In this document: in pieces, positions 9,346-19,413 of the stretch
Position numbering within the stretch: position 1 is the stretch's first letter
Layout of the letters: every line of letters begins with the position of its first letter
From: DATCDE01 sp038252405
Lineage (GTDB): Bacteria; Actinomycetota; Actinomycetes; Prado026
Assembly (NCBI GenBank): GCA_038252405.1
Contig: JBBSAJ010000015.1
Span: forward strand, 1 to 54,714
Direction: 5' to 3'
Length of the DNA stretch: 54,714 nucleotides
Translations under genes and position numbers: made by a program
Notes under the pieces: model-generated
Database searches by the model: none
The model's input: only the letters and a program-made list of their open reading frames with translations
Told to the model about the DNA's origin: nothing

Positions 9346-10329
9346 ATGAGTTCGCCGTTGGAGCCCTGGGGTGTGGACGATCAGGCCGAGGCCGTCTACC
9401 GCATGGTGCTCCGGCAGCCCGGGCGGACGTCGGAGGAGCTGGCGCTCGACCTGGGCCGACCGTCCGCTGCGGTCGCCGAGGATCTCCGGCTGCTCGCCGG
9501 TCTCGACCTGGTCCACCTGGACGACGGCGACCGGATCGCTCCGTACCCGCCGGTTCCGGCCCTGGGCGCCCTGCTGGCCCGGGAGCAGGATCGGATGACC
9601 CAACGGCGCCGCGAGCTGGCCACCACCCGGCTGGCCGTGGACACCTATGCGCTGGAGCACCTGGCCGGCGCGGGGTCGCGCCGGCTCGACTACAGCCTCG
9701 AGGTCGTCCCGGCCGACGACACCCTCGCCCTCACCGAACGCCTGACCGAGCAGTCGGTGGGGACGATCCGGGTCTTTCTCCACCCGAGCAGCTGGCCCCA
9801 GGTGGTCCGACCGGGTATGCGCGACCTGAACCGACGGGTGCTCCGCTCAGGCCGGCGCTTCCACACCGTCTTCGACGCTCGGCTGCTCGAGGAGCCGGAG
9901 GCACTCGAGATCGCCCAGGAGTGGCTGGCCCTCGGTGACCGCATCCGGGTGGCAGCCGAGCTGCCCGCTCGGCTCATCCTGTTCGGCCAGGACGCCGCGC
10001 TGGTGAGCGTGCCGTGGGGAGATCCCGGCCGCTCCGACGCGATCATCCAGCAGCCGGAGGCGATCCGGCTGCTCGGCTGGGCGTTCGACCGGGTGTGGGA
10101 GGCGGCCCGTCCCCTGCCGGTTGGCGGTCGGGCCGGGGACGACGTCGACCGGGACCGCCGCCGGGTGCTCGAGCTGCTCGCCCTCGGGGCGAAGGACGAA
10201 GCGATCGCCCGGCACCTCGGGGTGTCGCTGCGGACGGCGCGTCGCCGGGTGGCGGACCTCTTCGACGAGCTCGGCGCCGCGACCCGCTTCCAGGCCGGGG
10301 TCGAGGCGGGCCGCCGGGGGTGGGTGTGA
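9346..10329 (+). CDS. TrmB-like/LuxR-type helix-turn-helix regulator
   Basis: 327 residues with two DNA-binding regions. The N-terminal winged helix (about 10-60: AEAVYRMVLRQPGRTSEELA, AEDLRLLAGLDLVHL) is of the TrmB/MarR-like type. A middle domain (about 100-255) includes EVVPADDTLALTERL and SVGTIRVFLHPSSW, a phospholipase-D-like sensor layout seen in such regulators. The C-terminal helix-turn-helix is LuxR-like: ELLALGAKDEAIARHLGVS then LRTARRRVADLFDELGAATR (about 272-311). The combination is common in actinobacterial one-component regulators of unknown signal. The ATG is chosen because it sits directly behind a TAATCT box. The gene stands alone between a terminator and purA. Confidence 0.88.
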   Translation: MSSPLEPWGVDDQAEAVYRMVLRQPGRTSEELALDLGRPSAAVAEDLRLLAGLDLVHLDDGDRIAPYPPVPALGALLAREQDRMTQRRRELATTRLAVDTYALEHLAGAGSRRLDYSLEVVPADDTLALTERLTEQSVGTIRVFLHPSSWPQVVRPGMRDLNRRVLRSGRRFHTVFDARLLEEPEALEIAQEWLALGDRIRVAAELPARLILFGQDAALVSVPWGDPGRSDAIIQQPEAIRLLGWAFDRVWEAARPLPVGGRAGDDVDRDRRRVLELLALGAKDEAIARHLGVSLRTARRRVADLFDELGAATRFQAGVEAGRRGWV

Positions 10330-10402
10330 CCGGGACCGCCGTCGCGGTACTGCTCCGGTAGCCTGCGGACGGTCGTCGTCCGACGGCCGGAGAGGGGACG
10401 AC

Positions 10403-11689
<1,287 letters not shown>

Positions 11690-11802
11690 CAGGGTGTCGG
11701 CCTTGGCCGGCTCCGCCTGACAGGCTGCTCGTCGCGCCCTCGACGCTGCGCTCCTAGGCTGGAGGCCACCACCGATCCAGCGTTTGATCCAGGGAGTGCG
11801 CC

Positions 11803-13152
11803 ATGTCCGTTCCGACCCCTGACCCGGCCCGCGGCGCCGAGGTCTACGCCCTCGACCGCGCGCACGTCTTCCACTCCTGGTCCGCGCAGAAGCCGCTCGA
11901 CCCGATGGTCGTGGCCGGCGCAGAGGGCAGCTACGTCTGGGACTACGACGGCAACCGGTTCCTGGACTTCTCCAGTCAGCTGGTCAACGTGAACATCGGC
12001 CACCAGCACCCCAAGGTGGTCGCCGCGATCCAGGAGCAGGCGGCCAAGCTGGCCACCATCGCGCCGCAGCACGCCAACGAGGCGCGTGGCGAGGCCGCGA
12101 AGCGGATCGCCGGCCTCGCCCCGGAGGGCATGAACAAGGTCTTCTTCACCAACGGCGGCGCGGACGCCATCGAGAATGCGATCCGGATGGCCCGGCTGCA
12201 CACCGGCCGGCCGAAGGTGCTGTCCACCTACCGCAGCTACCACGGCAACACCGGCGCCGCGATCAACGCGACCGGGGATCCCCGCCGCTGGCCGAACGAG
12301 TACGCCGATGGGCACGTGCACTTCTTCGGGCCGTACCTGTACCGGACGTCGTTCTGGTCGACGACGCCGGAGCAGGAGTCGGAGCGGGCGCTGCAGCACC
12401 TCGACCAGATCATCCAGTTCGAGGGCCCGTCCACGATCGCCGCTGTGCTCATTGAGAGCGTGCCCGGCACGGCCGGCATCCTGGTGCCCCCGCCCGGCTA
12501 CCTCGAGGGCGTCCGGGCACTGTGCGACACGTACGGCCTGGTGTTCATCGCCGACGAGGTCATGGCCGGCTTCGGGCGCACCGGCCAGTGGTTCGCCTTC
12601 GAGCACTTCGGCGTGACGCCGGACCTGATCACCTTCGCCAAGGGCTCGAACTCCGGCTACGTCCCGGTCGGCGGCGTCGTGATCAGCGACCCCATCGCCG
12701 CCACCTTCGACGAGCGGGTCTTCCCCGGCGGCCTCACCTATTCCGGCCACCCGCTGGCCGCGGCGTCCATCGTCGCGTCCATCGACGCGATGAAGGAGGA
12801 GCGCATCGTCGAGAACGCCGCACAGATCGGCGAGACGGTGCTCGGCCCCGGGCTGCGCGAGCTGGCCGAGCGGCACCCGGTGGTCGGTGAGGTCCGCGGC
12901 CTGGGCGTCTTCTGGGCCGTCGAGCTGGTCTCCGACCGGGCCACCCGCGCCATGCTGGCCCCGTACGGCGGCAGCTCGCCGGCCATGAACGAGCTGGTCG
13001 CGGAGTCCAAGAAGCGCGGCCTGCTGCCGTTCACCAACTTCAACCGCATGCACGTCGTCCCGCCGTGCACGGTCTCCGAGGCCGAGGCCAAGGAGGGCCT
13101 GGCCATCCTCGACGAGGTCCTCGCCGTCGTCGACCGGCACTACACCGGGTGA
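11803..13152 (+). CDS. Class III pyridoxal-phosphate aminotransferase
   Basis: 449 residues. The PLP lysine is K280 in TFAKGSNSG, and the phosphate-binding/cofactor loop is FFTNGGADAIENAIRMAR (about 114-131). SYHGNTGAAINATGDPRRW, the aspartate motif VFIADEVMAGFGRTG and the late SYSGHPLA-type segment (LTYSGHPLAAASIVAS) complete the fold-type I class III pattern. The overall sequence resembles taurine/beta-alanine:pyruvate aminotransferases, which move an omega-amino group to pyruvate or 2-oxoglutarate; the donor cannot be fixed. It follows purA by 113 bases with its own TAGGCT box (11755-11760) and precedes purD by 33 bases, so it may feed nitrogen metabolism but need not belong to the purine route. 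Confidence 0.9.
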   Translation: MSVPTPDPARGAEVYALDRAHVFHSWSAQKPLDPMVVAGAEGSYVWDYDGNRFLDFSSQLVNVNIGHQHPKVVAAIQEQAAKLATIAPQHANEARGEAAKRIAGLAPEGMNKVFFTNGGADAIENAIRMARLHTGRPKVLSTYRSYHGNTGAAINATGDPRRWPNEYADGHVHFFGPYLYRTSFWSTTPEQESERALQHLDQIIQFEGPSTIAAVLIESVPGTAGILVPPPGYLEGVRALCDTYGLVFIADEVMAGFGRTGQWFAFEHFGVTPDLITFAKGSNSGYVPVGGVVISDPIAATFDERVFPGGLTYSGHPLAAASIVASIDAMKEERIVENAAQIGETVLGPGLRELAERHPVVGEVRGLGVFWAVELVSDRATRAMLAPYGGSSPAMNELVAESKKRGLLPFTNFNRMHVVPPCTVSEAEAKEGLAILDEVLAVVDRHYTG

Positions 13153-13172
13153 GCGGCCCGCCGTCGCGCCGA

Positions 13173-13178
13173 TAGGGT
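13173..13178 (+). promoter_or_regulatory. -10 box of putative leaderless purD promoter
   Basis: TAGGGT with a 7-base spacer to the GTG at 13186, lying in the 33-base gap after the aminotransferase stop. Confidence 0.5.
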
Positions 13179-13185
13179 CGGCGCC

Positions 13186-14439
13186 GTGAAGGTCCTGGTC
13201 ATCGGCAGCGGCGCCCGCGAGCACGCGCTGTGCCGCAGCCTCGCGGCCGACCCCGAGGTGGTTGAGCTCGCCTGTGCGCCCGGCAACGCGGGCACCGGTG
13301 AGGTCGCCAGGAACCTGCTGCTGGACGACGTCCAGCCGCAGCTGATCGCCGACCTCGCCGAGAGCTGGGGCGCGGACCTCGTGGTCATCGGGCCGGAGGC
13401 GCCGCTCGTGGCCGGTGCGGCCGACGCGGTGCGCGCACGCGGTATCGACTGCTTCGGCCCGTCTGCGGAGGCCGCCCAGATCGAGGGCAGCAAGGCCTTC
13501 GCCAAGCAGGTGATGGCCGCGGCAGGGGTGCCCACCGCCATGGCCCACGTCTGCGAGACGCCGGACGAGGTGGCCGCCGCGCTGGACGCGTTCGGGCCGC
13601 CCTACGTCGTCAAGGACGACGGCCTCGCGGCGGGCAAGGGTGTCGTCGTCACCACCGACCGGGACGAGGCGCTGGCCCACGCCGCCGCCTGTGGCCGGGT
13701 GGTGGTCGAAGAGTTCCTCGACGGCCCCGAGGTCTCGCTGTTCGCCGTCACCGACGGCAGCACGGTCTGCCCGCTGCAGCCCGCTCAGGACTTCAAGCGG
13801 GTCGGGGACGGCGACACCGGGCCGAACACGGGCGGGATGGGGGCCTACTCCCCGCTGCCGTGGGTGTCCGAGGGGTTCGTCGACGAGGTGCTCGAGCAGG
13901 TCCTGCAGCCCACGATCGACGAGATGGCCCGCCGCGGCACGCCGTTCTCCGGGCTGCTCTACGCCGGGCTGGTGCTCAGCTCGCGGGGACTGCGGGTGAT
14001 CGAGTTCAACGCCCGGTTCGGAGACCCGGAGACCCAGGTGGTCCTGGCCCGGCTGCGCAGCCCGCTCGCGGTGCTGCTGCACCAGGCCGCGACCGGGGAG
14101 CTCGGCGACCGGCCCGCCCTCGCCTGGGCCGCCGACGCCGCCGTGACGGTGGTCGTGGCCGCCGACGGCTACCCGGCGACGCCGCGGTCCGGCGACCCGA
14201 TCGGCGGGCTGCCGGACGCCGCTCGGGTGGACGGGGCGTACGTCCTGCACGCCGGCACCCGGCTCGGGCCGGACGGCGAGGTGCTCAGCAACGGCGGCCG
14301 GGTGCTGTCGGTCGTGGGCACCGGGGCGGACCTGTCCCAGGCCCGGGACCGGGCCTACGCGGCCGTGGCGAAGATCTCGCTGGCCGGCTCGCACCACCGC
14401 AGCGACATCGCGTTGCTGGCGTCCTCGTCGCCGGGTTAG
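13186..14439 (+). CDS. purD: Phosphoribosylamine-glycine ligase
   Basis: 417 residues. It joins phosphoribosylamine and glycine with ATP to make GAR, the second step of purine synthesis. The N-terminal domain begins KVLVIGSGAREHALC; the ATP-grasp core runs from about 100 to 290, with YVVKDDGLAAGKGVVV as P-loop lysine region, VVEEFLDGPEVSLF, the PurD signature DGDTGPNTGGMGAYSP, and the metal-binding RVIEFNARFGDPETQ. The tail GRVLSVVGTGADLSQARDRAY is typical. It is immediately preceded by a -10 box and converges on the penicillin-binding protein gene with 7 bases between the stops. Confidence 0.97.
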   Translation: MKVLVIGSGAREHALCRSLAADPEVVELACAPGNAGTGEVARNLLLDDVQPQLIADLAESWGADLVVIGPEAPLVAGAADAVRARGIDCFGPSAEAAQIEGSKAFAKQVMAAAGVPTAMAHVCETPDEVAAALDAFGPPYVVKDDGLAAGKGVVVTTDRDEALAHAAACGRVVVEEFLDGPEVSLFAVTDGSTVCPLQPAQDFKRVGDGDTGPNTGGMGAYSPLPWVSEGFVDEVLEQVLQPTIDEMARRGTPFSGLLYAGLVLSSRGLRVIEFNARFGDPETQVVLARLRSPLAVLLHQAATGELGDRPALAWAADAAVTVVVAADGYPATPRSGDPIGGLPDAARVDGAYVLHAGTRLGPDGEVLSNGGRVLSVVGTGADLSQARDRAYAAVAKISLAGSHHRSDIALLASSSPG

Positions 14440-14458
14440 CCGACGGCTAGCCGGCGGC
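14439..14458. terminator. Possible short bidirectional hairpin
   Basis: GCCGACGGCTAGCCGGCGGC is a near-palindrome spanning the gap between two convergent stop codons. It is short and may be chance in such GC-rich sequence. Confidence 0.25.
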
Positions 14459-16426
14459 CAGGGCCCGCAGGAAGCTCTCCACGATCGGCCCGGCCGTGCC
14501 CGCCCCGGTGGCCCCGTCGTGGACGAAAGCCGCGAAGGCGATCCCGCCCTGGAAGCCCACCAGCCACCCGTGGGTCTTCGGCGGGTTGTCCGTCCCGTAC
14601 TCGGCCGTGCCGGTCTTGGCGGCCACCGGTCCTCCCGGCAGGCCGTTCAGGACGGTGCCGGTACCCGACGTGACCACCTCGCGCATGAGGCTCGCGATGG
14701 TGGCCGCCTGGGCCGGCTCGACGGGGCCGGCGGTGACCACGGACGCCGACGACGATGCGGGAGCCGACGCCCCCGACATCCCGGTCGGGCTCGAGGACAG
14801 GACCAGGTGCGGGGTCACGGGGCCGCCGTGGGCGATGCTGGCGGCGGCGACGGCCATGGCCAGTGGGCTCACTGTGACCTGGCCCTGCCCGAACGAGTCC
14901 GCTGCCAGGTTCACGCCGGTCTCACCGGTCGGAATGTTCCCGCTGGCCGCCGGGGTCCCCAGCGCCCAGGGCACGCCGACACCCAAGGAGGCGGCGGCCT
15001 GGGCCAGGTCGGACGACCCCAGCCGGGAGGACAGCCCGATGAACGCGGTGTTGCACGACTGCGCGAAGTCCCGGTGGAAGGGCACCGTGCCCAGGACCTC
15101 GTGGTTGTAGTTGTGGAACGTCTTGCCGTCCACCGTCGCGAACTCCGGGCAGGCCACCGGCTCGTCGACGCTCAGCCCGTGGCGCAGCAGGGCGAGTGTC
15201 GTGACGATCTTGAAGGTGGACCCGGGGGAGTACTGCCCGAGCAGGGCGGTGTCGTAGCCGCCGGCATCCGGGTCCACGGCCACGGCCAGCACGTCCCCGG
15301 TGGCCACGTCGACGGCGACGAGCGCGCTCGGGCTCGTGCTGCCGGTCACCGCGTTGTCCGCGGCCTCCTGCGTCCGCGCGTCCAGGGTGGTCCGCAACGG
15401 CTGGCCGGCGACCGGTGCCACGGACCACAGCGTGCTCGCGGAGGTGGTGCCGGTGTCGTCGGTGTGAAGCAGGTCCACGCGGATCCCCGCGGTGCCGACG
15501 AGCTGCGCGTCGTACTGCAGCGACAGCCCGGTCAGGCCGGTGGTGTCGGTGGCCGCCACCCGGCCGTTCGAGGCGACGACCAGCTCCTGGGTGGCGGGGC
15601 CCACGGTGCCCAGCAGGGAGCGGGCGAACGACCGGGTCGGCGCCAACGGCAGCTGGTCGTCCTGCAGGACGACCCCTGGCAGCGCGCGCAGCTGGGCGCG
15701 CAGCGGCGTGTAGTCGGCCGGGCGCAGCACGATGACCGGCACGAGCTGGTTGGGACCGGCGGCCCGGGCGCGCTGCTCGAGCTGGACCGCGTCCACCCCG
15801 AGCAGCGCGCCCAGCTGATGGGCCAGCTGGTGCAGGTTCGTCGCCTTGGTGGGGTTGATCCCGACGTCGACGACCGGACGCTCGGTGACCAGCGGGGTGC
15901 CGTCCCTGCCCTCGATGGCGGCTCGGGCCGCCGTGCTGCGCACCGCGACCAGCTGGTCCCCGGCGCCGAGGCGCGGGTGGACGACCGTCGGGCTCCAGGC
16001 GAGCAGCCAGCTGCCCGAGGGCCGGACGAAGGCGGCCGTGGTGCCATAGGTCCAGCGCGCGCCGCCCGGGAACGTCCAGGTGACGCTCAGGTCGTCGGTC
16101 AGGCGGTCGCCGTGGAGGTGCCGGCCGGTGACCGTGACACTCGGGTGCGTGTCGCCGAGGCCCTTGACGATGTGCGCGTAGGCCGCGGCCACCGATGTCG
16201 ACGAGGACCCCTGCACGGCGACGCCGTCCCAGGAGCCGGACGTCCAGGCGCGCACCAGTGCGTCCGTGGCGGCCTGGGCCGCCTGGTCGGCCGAGTGGCG
16301 GCGGTACAGGACCACTCCGGTCGCGGTCGCGGCCAGCACCACGGCCGCGAGGACGCCGGCGGTCCAGCGTCGGCCATGGCCGCGACGGCGTGAGCTGGGG
16401 TACTGGCTGCGGGAGTCGCCTATCAC
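14447..16426 (-). CDS. Class B penicillin-binding protein with MecA-type N-terminal domain
   Basis: 659 residues from a GTG start behind a CAGAAT box. A basic N-terminus and one membrane helix (about 21-41) are followed by an NTF2-like MecA_N domain (about 45-150: AATDALVRAWTSGSWDGVAV), a dimerisation/hinge domain (about 160-320), and a transpeptidase domain. The catalytic triad of motifs is complete: S403-T-F-K406 in YSPGSTFK, S457-C-N459 in AQSCNTAF, and K604-T-G606 in AAKTGTAEY. It cross-links peptidoglycan outside the membrane. Actinobacteria carry such a lipoprotein-like or membrane class B PBP with reduced beta-lactam affinity in some species; resistance cannot be inferred here. It sits between purD and the HNH gene and converges with purD. 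Confidence 0.94.
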   Translation of the reverse strand: MIGDSRSQYPSSRRRGHGRRWTAGVLAAVVLAATATGVVLYRRHSADQAAQAATDALVRAWTSGSWDGVAVQGSSSTSVAAAYAHIVKGLGDTHPSVTVTGRHLHGDRLTDDLSVTWTFPGGARWTYGTTAAFVRPSGSWLLAWSPTVVHPRLGAGDQLVAVRSTAARAAIEGRDGTPLVTERPVVDVGINPTKATNLHQLAHQLGALLGVDAVQLEQRARAAGPNQLVPVIVLRPADYTPLRAQLRALPGVVLQDDQLPLAPTRSFARSLLGTVGPATQELVVASNGRVAATDTTGLTGLSLQYDAQLVGTAGIRVDLLHTDDTGTTSASTLWSVAPVAGQPLRTTLDARTQEAADNAVTGSTSPSALVAVDVATGDVLAVAVDPDAGGYDTALLGQYSPGSTFKIVTTLALLRHGLSVDEPVACPEFATVDGKTFHNYNHEVLGTVPFHRDFAQSCNTAFIGLSSRLGSSDLAQAAASLGVGVPWALGTPAASGNIPTGETGVNLAADSFGQGQVTVSPLAMAVAAASIAHGGPVTPHLVLSSSPTGMSGASAPASSSASVVTAGPVEPAQAATIASLMREVVTSGTGTVLNGLPGGPVAAKTGTAEYGTDNPPKTHGWLVGFQGGIAFAAFVHDGATGAGTAGPIVESFLRALAAG

Positions 16427-16432
16427 CGCTTC

Positions 16433-16438
16433 ATTCTG
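16433..16438 (-). promoter_or_regulatory. -10 box of putative leaderless PBP promoter
   Basis: CAGAAT on the minus strand, 6 bases upstream of the GTG at 16426, with no ribosome site. Confidence 0.35.
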
Positions 16439-16474
16439 GCCACGGCCGGCTCCGTCTGGGCGGGCGGGCGCCGA

Positions 16475-17854
16475 TCAGTACGGCGGGATCTCGTCGTCGT
16501 GCGGTGACCGGGGCGTGGGCGGCCGGGTGGCCCAGTCGGGTGTGCCGGGCAGCGGTGGGGGTTTCGTGGTGTAGGTGTGTCCGGTGGGCAGCGTCCAGGT
16601 GAAGTGCCCAGGTCGGGGCTGGACCAGGGTCCAGCCGGCTTCGTGTTTGCCGCGGTGGTGGTGGCGGCACTCGGCTCCGGTGTTGTGGTCAGCGGTCGGT
16701 CCAAGCGGGAACGGCACCGTGTGGTCAAGGTCGCAGACGTGGGCCGGGACCCGGCAGCCGGGGAAGGTGCAGGTTCGGTCACGGCTGCGGACGTGGCTGT
16801 CGAGATCGGCCGGGGGCCGGTAGCGGGTACGGCCGACGTCGAGGATGGCGCCGCTGGTGGGATCGGTGAGGATGCGCCGCCAGGTGGCGTTCCCGGCGAG
16901 CAGTCGCGCGAGGTCGGCGGGGATGGGCCCGAAGCCGGGCAGCTCGCCGGGCTGATCGTCGAGGCCGAGCAAGGTGGTGGCGGCGACGATGACGTCGGCG
17001 CGGGCCCGTCGCCGTGGGTTGGTGGGCAGTCGTCCGGCCGGGTGGCAGGTGGCGGTGCCGGTGTCGCGCAGCGCGGTGAACACCGCGACGAGGGTGTCGG
17101 CGCGGCGGGCGTCGACGCTGCGGGGGTCGCCCGGGCCGGTGGCGGCGAAGGCGATCCGGTCGAGTGTGTCGAACACGGCGAGGGCGTCGGGGGCCGGCAG
17201 GTTGGCCCGCAGGTCGGCCATCCCGTCGGTCTGCGGCTCCACGGACACCCCGCGGCCGGCCACGGCCACCTGGTGACGGGCAGTGGCGGCGGCCGGGTCG
17301 ACCGCGAGGACCGCGCGGCGGGTGATCGCGCGGACCTGGGCGGCGGTCCGCCCGCCCACCCGGGGCAGCACCGCGGACTCCACCTGGGCGCACTGGGTGT
17401 CGTCCAGGGCGACGGTCTCCGCGGCCAGCACCCGGGCGATCGTCAGGGTGATGGCGCCGTGGTGCAGGGCGGCCAGGGTGCCGGGCAGGGACCGGGCCCA
17501 GACCACCGCCTCGCCGAGGCGGTCCTCCCCGCCCCGGCGGGACAGCCCCAGCGCGGCGGCGACCTCGTCGGCGGCGAACTCGCTGATCCCGCGGATCGGG
17601 CCCGGGCCGGGGCGGCGCGCGGCCAGCTCGGCGATCGCCGCTGCCTGCGCGGCCTGGGCGTGCGCGACCTGCTTGTCCCAGCCCTTGACCAGCTCGATCA
17701 GCGTGAAGTCCGACGCCGTCGCCGGGTCCCCCGCGGCGGCCAGCATGGCGGCCAGCTCCAGCCCGGCCGGACCGGCCACCGCCTCCTCCAGCGACACCGG
17801 CCAGCCGAACACCGCCGCCGGGTCGACTGGGTCCTCCACCACTGTGTCGAACAT
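16475..17854 (-). CDS. 13E12-type DUF222 / HNH endonuclease domain protein
   Basis: 459 residues from the ATG at 17854. The frame stays open to a TTG at 17923, but the ATG sits 7 bases behind a GATACT box and inside a LexA palindrome, so I prefer it. The DUF222 part covers about 30-330 (WDKQVAHAQAAQAAAIAELA, EFAADEVAAALGLSRRGGED, GAITLTIARVLAAETVALDD). The C-terminal HNH domain has a zinc pair and catalytic region: CTFPGCRVPAHVCDLDHTVP, then TADHNTGAECRHHHRGKH. This is the family of the M. tuberculosis REP13E12 proteins, many of which are DNA-damage induced. Probable nuclease; biological role unknown. The Pro-rich tail after TYTTKPPPLPG is common. Confidence 0.92.
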   Translation of the reverse strand: MFDTVVEDPVDPAAVFGWPVSLEEAVAGPAGLELAAMLAAAGDPATASDFTLIELVKGWDKQVAHAQAAQAAAIAELAARRPGPGPIRGISEFAADEVAAALGLSRRGGEDRLGEAVVWARSLPGTLAALHHGAITLTIARVLAAETVALDDTQCAQVESAVLPRVGGRTAAQVRAITRRAVLAVDPAAATARHQVAVAGRGVSVEPQTDGMADLRANLPAPDALAVFDTLDRIAFAATGPGDPRSVDARRADTLVAVFTALRDTGTATCHPAGRLPTNPRRRARADVIVAATTLLGLDDQPGELPGFGPIPADLARLLAGNATWRRILTDPTSGAILDVGRTRYRPPADLDSHVRSRDRTCTFPGCRVPAHVCDLDHTVPFPLGPTADHNTGAECRHHHRGKHEAGWTLVQPRPGHFTWTLPTGHTYTTKPPPLPGTPDWATRPPTPRSPHDDEIPPY

Positions 17855-17862
17855 ACGTTCGA
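17847..17862. promoter_or_regulatory. LexA/SOS box overlapping the HNH gene start
   Basis: TCGAACATACGTTCGA is a perfect 16-bp palindrome matching the actinobacterial SOS box core TCGAAC-N4-GTTCGA. On the coding strand its right half contains the ATG and the codons for Met-Phe-Asp, and its left half abuts the GATACT -10-like element (17862-17867). Confidence 0.85.
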
Positions 17863-17964
17863 GTATCTCATCCGGTGGACCATCCGGCAACCCCAGATCT
17901 ACACCGAACCGCAAGCAGCACAACGACTTTTCGGACTGCGGCCGAGCGTTCGGCGCGGATACGG

Positions 17965-17970
17965 AACAAT
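17965..17970 (+). promoter_or_regulatory. -10-like box before purB
   Basis: AACAAT lies 6 bases before the GTG at 17977; there is no ribosome site, so a leaderless start is plausible. Confidence 0.3.
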
Positions 17971-17976
17971 GGTCGG

Positions 17977-19413
17977 GTGCCTGCCCCCGAACCCCTGATC
18001 CCCGACGTCCTGGCCGCCCGGTACGCCTCCGCCGCCATGACCGACCTGTGGTCCCCCGCGCGCAAGGTCGTCCTCGAGCGCCAGCTGTGGATCGCCGTGC
18101 TGCGGACCCAGCGCGACCTCGGCGTCGCCGTCCCCGACGGGGCCATCGAGGCGTACGAGAAGGTCGTCGACGACGTCGACCTGGCCTCGATCGCGGCCAG
18201 GGAGCGGGTCACCCGACACGACGTGAAGGCGCGCATCGAGGAGTTCTGCGTGCTCGCCGGGCACGAGCAGATCCACAAGGGCATGACCTCGCGGGACCTC
18301 ACCGAGAACGTCGAGCAGCTGCAGATCCGGGCCAGCCTGCTTCTCGTCCGCGACCACGCGGTGGCCGCGCTGGGCCGGCTGGCCGCTCTCGCGGTCCGCT
18401 ACGACCACCTGGTGATCGCTGGGCGCAGCCACAACGTCGCGGCCCAGGCGACCACGCTGGGCAAGCGGTTCGCCAGCGCGGCCGAGGAGCTGCTGGTCGC
18501 CTACGAGCGGCTGGCGGACCTCGTCGCCCGCTACCCGCTGCGCGGCATCAAGGGCCCGGTGGGCACCGCCCAGGACCAGCTCGACCTGCTGGACGGCGAC
18601 CCGGCCAAGCTCGCCGACCTCGAGCAGCGGGTGGCCGAGCACCTCGGGTTCACCCGGGTGCTCGACAGCGTCGGCCAGGTGTACCCGCGCTCGCTGGACC
18701 TGGACGTCGTCAGCGCGCTGGCCCAGCTGGCCGCCGGGCCGTCCAGCCTGGCCACCACGATCCGGCTGATGGCCGGCCACGAGCTGGTCACCGAGGGGTT
18801 CAAGCCCGGCCAGGTCGGCTCCTCGGCCATGCCGCACAAGATGAACACCCGCTCCTGCGAGCGGGTCAACGGGCTGGCCGTCGTGCTGCGCGGCTACCTG
18901 TCGATGGTCGGCGAGCTGGCCGGCGACCAGTGGAACGAGGGCGACGTCGCCTGCTCCGTCGTGCGCCGGGTGGCCCTGCCGGACGCCTTCTTCGCCCTCG
19001 ACGGGCTGCTCGAGACGTTCCTCACCGTGCTCGACGAGTTCGGCGCGTTCCCGGCGGTGGCCGAGCGCGAGCTGGACCGCTACCTGCCGTTCCTCAGCAC
19101 CACGAAGGTGCTCATGGCGGCGGTGCGCAAGGGCGTGGGCCGGGAGGCCGCCCACGAGGTGATCAAGGAGCATGCGGTGGCCGTCGCGCTGCGGATGCGC
19201 GAGCAGGGCGCCGAACGCAACGACCTGCTCGACCGGCTGGCCACCGACCCGCGGCTCGGGCTGACCCGCGCCGAGCTGGACGCCCTGGTGGCCGAGCCGC
19301 TGGCGTTCACCGGTGCCGCCGTCGACCAGGTGGCCCGGGTGGCGGCCCGGGTCGAGGCGGTCGTGGCCGCCCACCCGGAGGCCGCCGGTTACACGCCGGC
19401 GGCGATCCTGTGA
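17977..19413 (+). CDS. purB: Adenylosuccinate lyase
   Basis: 478 residues from GTG 17977; the frame runs open to 17875, but the upstream residues are not family-like. It removes fumarate from SAICAR and from adenylosuccinate, so it acts twice in purine synthesis. The fumarase/aspartase signature GSSAMPHKMN lies at about 281-290. Other conserved blocks are RYASAAMTDLWSPARKV at the start, the catalytic-region segments HEQIHKGMTSRDLTEN and AGRSHNVAAQATTLGKR, and PLRGIKGPVGTAQDQLDLL. It begins 123 bases from the divergent HNH gene and overlaps purC by four bases (GTGA), forming purB-purC-galE-like. Confidence 0.96.
   Translation: MPAPEPLIPDVLAARYASAAMTDLWSPARKVVLERQLWIAVLRTQRDLGVAVPDGAIEAYEKVVDDVDLASIAARERVTRHDVKARIEEFCVLAGHEQIHKGMTSRDLTENVEQLQIRASLLLVRDHAVAALGRLAALAVRYDHLVIAGRSHNVAAQATTLGKRFASAAEELLVAYERLADLVARYPLRGIKGPVGTAQDQLDLLDGDPAKLADLEQRVAEHLGFTRVLDSVGQVYPRSLDLDVVSALAQLAAGPSSLATTIRLMAGHELVTEGFKPGQVGSSAMPHKMNTRSCERVNGLAVVLRGYLSMVGELAGDQWNEGDVACSVVRRVALPDAFFALDGLLETFLTVLDEFGAFPAVAERELDRYLPFLSTTKVLMAAVRKGVGREAAHEVIKEHAVAVALRMREQGAERNDLLDRLATDPRLGLTRAELDALVAEPLAFTGAAVDQVARVAARVEAVVAAHPEAAGYTPAAIL

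Noticed and set aside
17283..19409. Long upstream extension of the purC frame
   Set aside because: It crosses purB and the antisense of the HNH gene; the true start is the GTG overlapping the purB stop.
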